A stretch of 10,888 nucleotides of DNA from Oscillospiraceae bacterium (GTDB lineage: Bacteria; Bacillota; Clostridia; Oscillospirales; Oscillospiraceae): positions 1-10,888 of the forward strand of contig JAEFAK010000047.1 of assembly GCA_016287555.1 (NCBI GenBank). The letters are read 5' to 3'. A model generated the notes under the pieces. That model searched no databases and was not told where the DNA came from. It was given only the letters and a program-made list of their open reading frames with translations. The first letter of the stretch is position 1. Every line of letters starts with the position of its first letter. The translations under genes and the position numbers were made by a program. Positions 1 through 6,035 of the stretch are shown piece after piece.

Positions 1-441
1 GATATCGTCGAGGTCGACGGGGCCAAGGATCGCGTCACCGCCGTGGGCCGGAAGAGGGCCTGCCTCGCCGGCCGCCGCGGCAACGTCAAGATAGTCAACA
101 ATTCCGCCATGAAGAACATCCTCAACAGGTCGGACAGACCCTCGCGCAGCATCAGCGTCATATCCGTGCCCTACGGGACGGATTTCAAGGCGCTTGAAAG
201 CAGGATACCCGGGCTCATGATGGAGATAAAGGAAGCGCATCCCGACGTCTTCAAGACCGATCCCGTGTATCTCGGCGTCGAGCAGCTCGCCGACAGCGGC
301 GTTGTGCTCAAGTTCGTCGCCGAGGTCGACGAGGCGAACATCTTCTCCGGCGCCAGACTGCTCAACCACGACCTGCTGCTGGGCTTCAAGGAACTCGGCG
401 TCGAATGCCCGTTCCCGCAGGTCGACGTACACAACGTCTGA
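1..441 (+). CDS. MscS-family mechanosensitive ion channel, 3' part
   Basis: C-terminal 146 residues of a small-conductance mechanosensitive channel; the gene begins upstream of the window. The reading frame is open from base 1. It opens with DIVEVDGAKDRV, then a V-x-x-V-G-R segment and GNVKIVNNSAMKNILNRSD, which matches the conserved MscS beta domain (VGD-x-V-x-V, then G-x-x-x-x-I-P-N-x-x-x-x-N-x-S). The end, VECPFPQVDVHNV, is the typical MscS C-terminal beta-strand motif (PFPQ-x-D-V-H). The pore helix and membrane segments lie outside the window. In this family the cytoplasmic vestibule formed by these domains sits below a heptameric pore that opens under membrane tension during osmotic downshock. 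The next gene follows after 39 bases, so the two are probably co-transcribed. Family assignment is firm; substrate preference and gating cannot be read from this fragment. Confidence 0.9.
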   Translation, partial: DIVEVDGAKDRVTAVGRKRACLAGRRGNVKIVNNSAMKNILNRSDRPSRSISVISVPYGTDFKALESRIPGLMMEIKEAHPDVFKTDPVYLGVEQLADSGVVLKFVAEVDEANIFSGARLLNHDLLLGFKELGVECPFPQVDVHNV

Positions 442-465
442 TTATGAAGGCATCTAACCCGCACG

Positions 466-475
466 AGGGGGTGAT
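466..475 (+). promoter_or_regulatory. Ribosome binding site deciding the TTG start at 481
   Basis: AGGGGGTGAT lies five bases before TTG at 481 and matches the anti-Shine-Dalgarno sequence well. It supports a TTG start and adds 17 residues upstream of the first internal ATG. Confidence 0.7.
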
Positions 476-480
476 ACGCC

Positions 481-1608
481 TTGAGCGCTGATTATATTGA
501 CAGAAGCGGCCCTCCCGTCTACGAAGCGGACATGAGGATGCCCGCGGACGAAAGAATGCCTGCGGACGAAAGGATGCCCGCAGAGGAAAAAATGCCCCGG
601 GAGGAGAGCGTGCCGTCAGAGGAGGCGTACTCCTTCGACGAATTCAACGGAAAGCGCGCTCCGAGGCAGGAGAGCGAGCCGGAAAGACACAGAGATCTGA
701 AAAAGACGCTCCTCAGGCCCGTGGCCGCGCTGATACTGACCGGGGCTGTCGTCGTCGCGTCTCTGGGCATAGATCCGCTGAGCATGGCCGCGGACGGCCC
801 CGAGCCTCCTGCGGAGACGGTGATCCCCGGCGGCACGGAGCCCGTTCCGACTGCGGAGCCCTCGCCCGGCGCCGAGCCGAGCTCCGTGCCCGAACCGACC
901 GCCGAGCCGACCCCGACGGCCGGACCGGAGGAAACGGCCCCGCCCGAGGAGGACGAGGACGTCTTCCCGCAGCTTTCCAACCTCGATCCGGACTTCGCGG
1001 GCGACTACGCATGGAGCGAAGAGGGCTCGGAGGAGTATATCAGATTCGTCTCCGGCGATGGCCCGTATCTCTATCTGCAAAAGGGCAGCGCCTGGGATTA
1101 CTACGACCCAGAGGGCATGTCCATCGCGGGCAACGCCGGCGCGACGTACTATAAGTCCTCGAACGTGCTGCGCCTCAACGGCTTCAGCGCCGACGTGCTG
1201 GACGTCAACCTCATGGGCAACGGCTTTACCATCGAGCTCACGGGCGACAGCCATATAGGGACGATATCCGTATGGGGCGCCATGTACGCCGGCAGCGTCA
1301 CGTTTACGGGCAGCGGCTCGCTGACCGTCGACGGCGGTCTTTACCTCAACTGCGAGGCCAGCCCGAGCTGCATCATAGTCAAGAGAGGCGTAACGCTCGA
1401 TATATCCGGTTCTCCCGCTATCGTCGTCGGCGATACGACGCTCGAGGGCGGCCTCTATCTGAGCAGGAGCCTGAAGATGACGGGCGGAGAGATAGCCAAC
1501 TTCGCGGACGAAAACGATGAGTACGAGGGCAGCCGCCTTTACGTGTATACCGTCGTCGGAGAGGACGGCGAGCCCGCCGCTCACGTCCGCATAGAACCGG
1601 CCGGTTGA
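481..1608 (+). CDS. Membrane-anchored surface protein with N-terminal hexapeptide repeat and beta-rich C-terminal domain
   Basis: 375 residues. The TTG start at 481 is chosen because AGGGGGTGAT (466-475) sits at good spacing; the first ATG, at 532, has no such site. Visible order: residues 20-49 are five six-residue repeats (MPADER, MPADER, MPAEEK, MPREES, VPSEEA); residues 77-97 form one hydrophobic helix preceded by basic residues (RHRDLKK), indicating an N-in, C-out anchor; residues 106-165 are a Pro/Glu/Thr/Ala-rich linker; residues 166-375 are Gly/Ser/Thr-rich with repeating short strands (SNVLRLNGF, FTIELTGDSHIGTI, VTFTGSGSLTVDGGLYL, VTLDISG, LKMTGGEI). That pattern resembles the beta-helical carbohydrate-binding-like domains (Cthe_2159/DUF4353 type) of gut Firmicutes surface proteins. 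The family link comes from pattern memory. Function is unknown; polysaccharide or wall binding is a guess. The anchor-linker-exterior layout also recalls RsgI-type anti-sigma factors, but no RsgI domain is recognisable at the N terminus. Confidence 0.75.
   Translation: MSADYIDRSGPPVYEADMRMPADERMPADERMPAEEKMPREESVPSEEAYSFDEFNGKRAPRQESEPERHRDLKKTLLRPVAALILTGAVVVASLGIDPLSMAADGPEPPAETVIPGGTEPVPTAEPSPGAEPSSVPEPTAEPTPTAGPEETAPPEEDEDVFPQLSNLDPDFAGDYAWSEEGSEEYIRFVSGDGPYLYLQKGSAWDYYDPEGMSIAGNAGATYYKSSNVLRLNGFSADVLDVNLMGNGFTIELTGDSHIGTISVWGAMYAGSVTFTGSGSLTVDGGLYLNCEASPSCIIVKRGVTLDISGSPAIVVGDTTLEGGLYLSRSLKMTGGEIANFADENDEYEGSRLYVYTVVGEDGEPAAHVRIEPAG
538..627 (+). repeat. Five tandem 18-base units encoding a hexapeptide repeat
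   Basis: Units begin at 538, 556, 574, 592 and 610, all in frame. The first two encode identical MPADER with only a few silent differences; the third to fifth are progressively diverged (MPAEEK, MPREES, VPSEEA). This decay gradient suggests recent duplication at the 5' end of the array. The repeat encodes an acidic, Met/Pro-containing stretch in the predicted cytoplasmic tail of the surface protein. Confidence 0.85.
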
Positions 1609-1619
1609 GAGAAGCAGCG

Positions 1620-1844
1620 ATGAGCCTTTTTTCAAAGAAGAACAAAACCGAGCCGGGCTATGCTTACGATCCCGAAAGGGAGAAGCCCGTTATCCGCGCA
1701 TCCGTTTGCACGGGAGAGCGTGCCGCGGGGTTCAAGGACCTGAAAACGGGGAAATTCCGCGAGGTCATCCTGATCCGGGAGAAAAAGGAACTCGAAGCAT
1801 TCATGAGGGAATACGGATTAGAGCATATCGACACGGAGTACTGA
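1620..1844 (+). CDS. Small conserved protein of unknown function
   Basis: 74 residues with the ATG at 1620, preceded by GAGAGAAG at 1607-1614. An in-frame TTG at 1605 would overlap the stop of the preceding gene and has no better site. The N terminus is short and basic (MSLFSKKNK), followed by a compact soluble domain with the core RASVCTGERAAGFKDL and then KFREVILIREKKELEAF. I recognise this as a small protein common in Clostridia, usually annotated hypothetical; I know of no established function. There is no transmembrane segment or signal peptide. A single Cys (in SVCTGE) is present but no metal-binding pair. The gene starts 11 bases after the preceding stop and is followed by a strong terminator, so it is probably the last gene of the operon that enters from the left edge. 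Confidence 0.75.
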   Translation: MSLFSKKNKTEPGYAYDPEREKPVIRASVCTGERAAGFKDLKTGKFREVILIREKKELEAFMREYGLEHIDTEY

Positions 1845-1884
1845 GCCCCGCGTTCCCGGCTTCCCGGAAAACGACTCAAGTTCG

Positions 1885-1914
1885 AAAGGCCTGACGCAGC
1901 CCGTCAGGCCTTTT
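1885..1914 (+). terminator. Intrinsic terminator after the first operon
   Basis: Perfect 12-bp stem AAAGGCCTGACG (1885-1896) with CGTCAGGCCTTT (1902-1913), five-base loop CAGCC, and a short T-run at 1911-1914. The A-rich 5' side and T-rich 3' side would allow function on both strands, but no gene converges from the right. Confidence 0.9.
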
Positions 1915-1942
1915 CGCGTATCCTGAGCGAACGCTTCTAAAG

Positions 1943-1974
1943 AGCTTTTCTCTGCCCGGAAAAGCTGGTATAAT
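1943..1974 (+). promoter_or_regulatory. Promoter of the flavin oxidoreductase gene with overlapping dyad
   Basis: A perfect -10 box TATAAT lies at 1969-1974, with TGG before it. No good -35 is visible at 17-18 bases (TTTTCT or CTTTTC). The expected -35/spacer region is instead filled by an inverted repeat, AGCTTTTC (1943-1950) and GAAAAGCT (1959-1966), separated by eight bases. The position fits an operator for a repressor or an activator site compensating for the weak -35; this is inference. The gene starts at 2005 with AGGAG at 1992-1996. Confidence 0.65.
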
Positions 1975-2004
1975 GAAAAAAACGAAACATGAGGAGAAAA
2001 GGTC

Positions 2005-3960
2005 ATGTCCGTGCCTTACAAACCCCGTTATCCGCTGCTCTGCGCCCCGCTTAAGGTCGGGAAAGTGACGCTGCGAAACCGCATGTGCTCCGCCCCTATG
2101 GGCTTTCCGGACCTGACTGAGGACGGCTGCCTCACCGAGGGCGCGATAGCCTTCTATGAAAACCGCGCCCGCGGAGGCGCCGCGATCGTGACGGTCAGCG
2201 AGGCCTGCGTGGATTATATAAACGGAAAAAGCCACGGGCGGCTCATCAACCTGCAAAACCCCGGCGTGCTGGCAGGACTGACCAACTGCGCCCGCGCCAT
2301 TCGCCGCCACGGCGCGCTGGCCTCGATAGAGCTCAACCACGCCGGAGCCCTCTCGGACTTCGACGTGCTTTCCGAGAAGCGCCGCGGAGGCCGCGAGCGC
2401 TTCGGCCCGAGCGGGATGACTCTGCCGGGCGGCGAGGAAGTAAGGGAGATGACCGCCGGACAGATAGCCGAGGCGATCGACCGCTTTGCATCCGGCGCGG
2501 CGCTCGTCAAGCGCGCCGGCTTCGATATGCTGATGATACACGCCGGACACGGCTGGCTCATTCATCAGTTTCTGTCCCCTCTGACCAACCGCCGGACGGA
2601 CGAATACGGCGGCAGCAGGGAAAAACGCTTCCGCTTTGCTTTGGATGTGCTCAAAGCCGTGCGCGAGACCGTAGGCCCGGGCTTCCCGATCGAGATACGC
2701 TTCTCCGCCATGGAGGCGGCGCCGGGCGGCATAACCCTCCCGGACGCGGTCGCTTTTGCCGAGGCGGCGCAGACTTACGCGGATATCCTGCATGTCTCTG
2801 CGGGCGGCGAGCCGGATTTCCATATAACGCACCCGCCCATGTTCTCCGAGCCCGGCTGCAACGTGCGCTTCGCCGCCGAGATAAAAAAGCACGTTTCCGT
2901 CCCCGTCGCGGCGGTCGGCGCGCTGAACGAGCCGGAGCAGATGGAAAAGATACTTGCCGAAGGGCAGGCTGACATCGTCTGCATGGCCCGCGCGCTGCTT
3001 GCCGATTCGGAGCTCCCGAAGAAGGTCGAGCAAAACCGCACGGACGAGATCCTCCGCTGCATCCGCTGCTTTACCTGCCATGCCGAGCGCATGCTGACCC
3101 AGACCCGCATCTGCGCGCTCAATCCGCAGATAGGCAGGGAATACGAGGCCAAATTCGACGCGCCGCCCACGCGGCCCAAGCGTCTTCTCATAGCCGGAGG
3201 CGGCCCGGGCGGCATGCAGGCTGCCGTCACTGCCGCTCAGCGCGGCCACAGCGTTACCCTCTGCGAGGCGGGAGACGCGCTCGGAGGAGATCTCCGCTGC
3301 GAGACCAACGTGCCCTTCAAGTCTGCTTTCCCGAAGTATATCGCGACGATGAAGCGCCGCATGGAGCTTGCCGGGGTCGAGGTGCGCCTTAATACGCCGG
3401 TAACGCCCGAATTCGTCCGCTCCTTCGCTCCGGACGCGCTCTTTGTGGCCGTCGGCGCGGAGGCGATGCGCCCGCCCATACCCGGCCTGGACGGGGAAAA
3501 CGTCGTTTTCGGCACGGAGCTTGAACGGCGCGAGAACGAAATAGGCTCGCGCGTCGCGGTCATCGGCGGCGGGCTCGTCGGCTGCGAGAGCGGGCTTTAT
3601 CTCGCCCTAAGCGGCCGAAGCGTCACGATAATCGAGATGCGGGGCGAAGTCGCCGCCGACGCCAATCCGCGCCATAGGCCCGCTCTGCTGGCGGAGCTCG
3701 CCGCGCATACGAAGGTGCGCACGGGCCTGCGGGTCGCCGAGATAACGCCCGAGGGAGTCGTCTGTGAAAGCCCGGAGGGAGGACGCGAGCTTATCGGGGC
3801 AGACACAGTCCTCTGCGCGGCCGGCCTGCGCCCGAGGACGGAGACCGTCGACGCGCTGCGCGGCACGGCTCCGATAGTGGAGATAATAGGGGACTGCGTA
3901 AAGCCGGATATCATCCGCGGCGCCACCTGGCGCGCGTACCATGCCGCGCTGGACCTGTGA
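2005..3960 (+). CDS. NADH:flavin oxidoreductase / enoate reductase-like enzyme (FMN, 4Fe-4S, FAD)
   Basis: 651 residues, close to the usual 640-670 of the 2,4-dienoyl-CoA reductase/2-enoate reductase family. Residues about 8-345 form the Old Yellow Enzyme-type FMN barrel (HAGALSDF; HAGHGWLIHQFLSPLTNRR, then DEYGGS). C352, C355, C358 and C370 (CIRCFTC followed by ALNP) are the likely 4Fe-4S ligands. Residues 394-428 (LLIAGGGPGGMQAA, acidic E421) are a dinucleotide-binding fold, and 517-545 (VAVIGGGLVGCESG, ending E544) a second one. Family members use NAD(P)H to reduce activated C=C bonds of enoates, dienoyl-CoAs or bile-acid intermediates (BaiCD/BaiH); the substrate cannot be read here. W184 stands where E. 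coli FadH has its catalytic Tyr (EGYL), as I recall in many clostridial homologues. It is probably cytoplasmic and monocistronic, with its own promoter and AGGAG site. Confidence 0.9.
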   Translation: MSVPYKPRYPLLCAPLKVGKVTLRNRMCSAPMGFPDLTEDGCLTEGAIAFYENRARGGAAIVTVSEACVDYINGKSHGRLINLQNPGVLAGLTNCARAIRRHGALASIELNHAGALSDFDVLSEKRRGGRERFGPSGMTLPGGEEVREMTAGQIAEAIDRFASGAALVKRAGFDMLMIHAGHGWLIHQFLSPLTNRRTDEYGGSREKRFRFALDVLKAVRETVGPGFPIEIRFSAMEAAPGGITLPDAVAFAEAAQTYADILHVSAGGEPDFHITHPPMFSEPGCNVRFAAEIKKHVSVPVAAVGALNEPEQMEKILAEGQADIVCMARALLADSELPKKVEQNRTDEILRCIRCFTCHAERMLTQTRICALNPQIGREYEAKFDAPPTRPKRLLIAGGGPGGMQAAVTAAQRGHSVTLCEAGDALGGDLRCETNVPFKSAFPKYIATMKRRMELAGVEVRLNTPVTPEFVRSFAPDALFVAVGAEAMRPPIPGLDGENVVFGTELERRENEIGSRVAVIGGGLVGCESGLYLALSGRSVTIIEMRGEVAADANPRHRPALLAELAAHTKVRTGLRVAEITPEGVVCESPEGGRELIGADTVLCAAGLRPRTETVDALRGTAPIVEIIGDCVKPDIIRGATWRAYHAALDL

Positions 3961-3966
3961 AAAACT

Positions 3967-4007
3967 GCGCCCGCCGATCCCGAGCAAATCATGTTGCAAG
4001 CGGGCGT
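3967..4007 (+). other. Inverted repeat between the oxidoreductase and metal-binding genes
   Basis: CGCCCGC (3968-3974) pairs with GCGGGCG (4000-4006), extendable by a G-T pair; the arms are 25 bases apart. There is no T-run after it, so it is a poor intrinsic terminator, and its right arm lies just after the proposed -35 box of the next gene. It could be an operator or a weak 3' hairpin; neither is proven. Confidence 0.35.
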
Positions 4008-4023
4008 GAAGGTGTTGTATAAT
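3994..4023 (+). promoter_or_regulatory. Promoter of the heavy-metal-associated protein gene
   Basis: TTGCAA (3994-3999, four of six to the -35 consensus), an 18-base spacer and a perfect TATAAT (4018-4023). Transcription would begin near 4030, leaving a leader of about 53 bases. That leader contains a 7-bp hairpin, TCTCCGC (4046-4052) with GCGGAGA (4058-4064), just before the ribosome binding site GGAAGGA (4071-4077). Confidence 0.7.
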
Positions 4024-4082
4024 ACCAAAGGAATGAGAATAACGGTCTCCGCGCCGAGCGGAGAAGGAAAGGAAGGATAAAA

Positions 4083-4292
4083 ATGACTAAGACTATCATG
4101 GTCGGCGGCATGGCCTGCGCCGAGTGCGCCGAGAAGGTCAGAAAGGCCCTTGAGGCCGTTGCCGGAGTGGAGAGCGTGTTCGCGGAGCAGTCCGCGGGCG
4201 TCGCCGTCGTGAACGCGAACGCCCCCGTGGATGACGCCGCCCTGCGCGCCGCCGTCGAAGGCGCCGGCTACACCGTTCTCAGCATCTGCTGA
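4083..4292 (+). CDS. Stand-alone heavy-metal-associated (HMA) domain protein, CopZ-like
   Basis: 69 residues, the usual size of a single ferredoxin-like HMA domain. It contains the metal-binding loop GGMACAECAEKV, with C12 and C15 in the family's G-M-x-C-x-x-C arrangement, and the conserved pattern V-x-G-V-x-S-V near residues 27-33 and AAVEGAGYTVL near the end. In the family these two cysteines bind Cu(I), or in relatives other soft metals, and hand the ion to P-type ATPases or regulators in the cytoplasm. A third Cys is the last residue (C69), an uncommon position that might add a ligand. No copper ATPase or CsoR/CopY regulator lies beside it in this window, so metal identity is unproven. 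It has its own promoter and terminator. Confidence 0.88.
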   Translation: MTKTIMVGGMACAECAEKVRKALEAVAGVESVFAEQSAGVAVVNANAPVDDAALRAAVEGAGYTVLSIC

Positions 4293-4305
4293 ACCGCATC
4301 AGCCG

Positions 4306-4341
4306 AAAAAGAGCCCGCCGATCATGGCGGGTTCTTTTTTT
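4306..4341 (+). terminator. Intrinsic terminator after the HMA gene
   Basis: Stem AAAAAGAGCCCGCC (4306-4319) with GGCGGGTTCTTTTT (4326-4339), one G-T wobble, six-base loop, and a seven-T run at 4335-4341. A strong bipartite intrinsic terminator. Confidence 0.92.
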
Positions 4342-4352
4342 GCGGAAAAGTC

Positions 4353-4384
4353 TTCCAAAACGGGATGATATGAGTTATTATAAA
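4353..4384 (+). promoter_or_regulatory. Possible promoter of the MATE gene
   Basis: An AT-rich patch follows the terminator, with TATTAT (4376-4381) or TATAAA (4379-4384) as candidate -10 boxes. TTCCAA (4353-4358) is a weak -35 at 17 bases. The gene must have a promoter here because of the terminator before it, but the exact boxes are uncertain. Confidence 0.35.
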
Positions 4385-4440
4385 TTTCAAGCGCCGAAAG
4401 GCCGCTGAAGCAAGACGATCCACGGACGGGAGAGATAGAT

Positions 4441-5823
4441 ATGGCCGGACCGGCCGCCGAAAACAAAAAACAGGCTACGCAGGAAAAGCTGGGGACGATG
4501 CCCGTCGGAAGGCTGCTCGTCACCATGAGCGTGCCGATGATGATATCCATGTTCATCCAGGCGCTTTACAACGCCGTGGACAGCATGTTCGTCGCCAGAC
4601 TCAGCGAGGACGCGCTGACCGCCGTCTCGCTGGCTATGCCGATGCAGAACATTATGATCGCCGTCGCGGTAGGCACGGGCGTCGGCGTAAACGCGCTCGT
4701 TTCCCGCTCGCTGGGCGAGGGGAACCTCCGCCGCGCGGAGAAGGCCGCCAACGTGCAGGTCTTCCTCGACCTCGTCTACTCCCTTATCTGCGTCGTCGTC
4801 GGACTGCTCTTTTCCCGCCGCTTTTTCCAGAACCAGACCGACGTACAGACCATCGTGGACTACGGCACGGAGTATCTGTCCATAGTCATGATATTCTCGA
4901 TAGGACTATTCCAGGCGCAGGGGCTTGAAAAGCTCCTCATCGGGACGGGCAACGCCACGCCGTCCATGATAAGCCAGGCCCTCGGCGCGATACTCAATAT
5001 CATCCTCGACCCGATCTTCATCTTCGTCTTCGGACTCGGAGTGCGCGGCGCAGCCATAGCGACCGTCATCGGTCAGATCGCCGCGACGGTGTGCGCCCTG
5101 CTTTTCAACCTGAAGCTCAACACGGCCACGCGTTTCCATATAAAACAGATGCTGCCGGACTTCAAGATACTCAAATTCATCTATTCCGTCGGCTTCCCCT
5201 CGATGATAACCGTCGGCCTCACCGCCGTTACGGGCTACCTGCTCAACGCCATCTATCTCTCGTTTTCCACGACGGCGGCGGCGCTCTACGGCGTCTGGAT
5301 AAAGCTCCAGAGCTTCGGCTTCATGCCCGTCTTCGGCATGAATAACGGCACCCTCGCCATCTATTCATATAACTACGGCGCGCGTAGGATAGACCGACTG
5401 TTCAAGACCTTCCGCATAAGCGTCATCGTCGGCGCGCTGATAACTCTGGCCGTGACTGTCCTCTATGAGCTCATCCCTGTGCAGCTGCTGAGCCTTTTCA
5501 ACGCCTCGGAGCATATGCTCGAAATAGGCGTCCCGGCGCTGCGCATCTGCTCGCTTTCCATGGTGTTCGGCGCTCTGACCGTCGTCATGACGGCGTCCTT
5601 CCCGGCGCTCGGCCGCTCAAGATATTCGCTGCTCATAAACATCCTGCGCCAGGTCGTCATCCAGGTCGCCGCCGCGTGGGCTCTGAGCCGCTTCGGCAAG
5701 CTGGGCCCCGTCTGGTTCTCGCCGCTCATCTCCGAGGTGCTGACGCTCGGCGTGGCCGTGTTCTTCACGGTGAAGATTATGAGAAAGGTGCGCGAGGAGG
5801 GCGGCTCGGACCGCTCCGCCTGA
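4441..5823 (+). CDS. MATE family multidrug/metabolite efflux transporter
   Basis: 460 residues, the usual MATE size, with about twelve predicted membrane helices in two six-helix halves. The first half opens with PVGRLLVTMSVPMMISMFIQ followed by ALYNAVDSMFVARL, the hallmark of the NorM/DinF-like clostridial MATE group. The motif around VGTGVGVNALVSRSLGEGN (residues about 79-97) follows in the first half. The second half repeats the pattern at YSVGFPSMITVGLTAVTGYLLNA (residues about 243-265). Family members export cationic drugs or metabolites using Na+ or H+ gradients in the cytoplasmic membrane; the substrate cannot be predicted. The ATG at 4441 has GGGAGAGA at 4428-4435. It stands alone between two terminators, so it is probably monocistronic, and no regulator is next to it. 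Confidence 0.92.
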   Translation: MAGPAAENKKQATQEKLGTMPVGRLLVTMSVPMMISMFIQALYNAVDSMFVARLSEDALTAVSLAMPMQNIMIAVAVGTGVGVNALVSRSLGEGNLRRAEKAANVQVFLDLVYSLICVVVGLLFSRRFFQNQTDVQTIVDYGTEYLSIVMIFSIGLFQAQGLEKLLIGTGNATPSMISQALGAILNIILDPIFIFVFGLGVRGAAIATVIGQIAATVCALLFNLKLNTATRFHIKQMLPDFKILKFIYSVGFPSMITVGLTAVTGYLLNAIYLSFSTTAAALYGVWIKLQSFGFMPVFGMNNGTLAIYSYNYGARRIDRLFKTFRISVIVGALITLAVTVLYELIPVQLLSLFNASEHMLEIGVPALRICSLSMVFGALTVVMTASFPALGRSRYSLLINILRQVVIQVAAAWALSRFGKLGPVWFSPLISEVLTLGVAVFFTVKIMRKVREEGGSDRSA

Positions 5824-5837
5824 AAACCGGATCATAC

Positions 5838-5870
5838 GGCGCCTTCCGCGCGATGCGGAGGGCGCCTTTT
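5838..5870 (+). terminator. Intrinsic terminator after the MATE gene
   Basis: Stem GGCGCCTTCCGC (5838-5849) with GCGGAGGGCGCC (5855-5866), one T-G wobble, five-base loop GCGAT, then TTTT at 5867-5870. The T-run is short but the stem is very GC-rich. Confidence 0.85.
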
Positions 5871-5971
5871 CATACCCGGCCGCAGACGGAGTGATAAAGC
5901 GCCGCAATAAACGGCGATAGTGGCAATACCGCCGCCTAAAAAACCGGCCTCGGATAAACGCAAAAAAAAGA

Positions 5972-6000
5972 AAGACAAAAGCCGAGGTATCTGCTATACT
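5972..6000 (+). promoter_or_regulatory. Promoter of the GH3-DUF4298-flavodiiron unit
   Basis: AAGACA (5972-5977, four of six to the -35 consensus), a 17-base spacer and TATACT (5995-6000), preceded by TGC, an extended -10. Start of transcription near 6007. The ribosome binding site GGGAGGA (6022-6028) serves the ATG at 6036. Confidence 0.7.
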
Positions 6001-6035
6001 GATTTTCATAAGGATAACCGCGGGAGGATATCTCT

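Noticed and set aside
616..1635. 339-residue minus-strand frame opposite the surface protein
   Set aside because: Arg-rich and without motifs; the plus-strand frame has a good ribosome binding site, a membrane helix and a coherent domain layout.
1876..3249. 457-residue open frame on the minus strand
   Set aside because: It lies fully antisense to the oxidoreductase gene, has low-complexity Arg/Ala/Gly-rich composition, no recognisable motif and no ribosome binding site; GC-rich third positions keep the opposite frame open.
4033..4080. 15-codon upstream frame (MRITVSAPSGEGKEG) before the HMA gene
   Set aside because: It begins about 3 bases after the predicted transcription start with no usable ribosome binding site and holds no Cys, His or Met cluster that could sense metal; it may be chance, though near-leaderless translation cannot be excluded.
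5948..5987. Inverted repeat CCTCGG / CCGAGG around the -35 of the GH3 promoter
   Set aside because: Only six bases per arm with 28 bases between them in GC-rich DNA; expected by chance and not counted as an operator.
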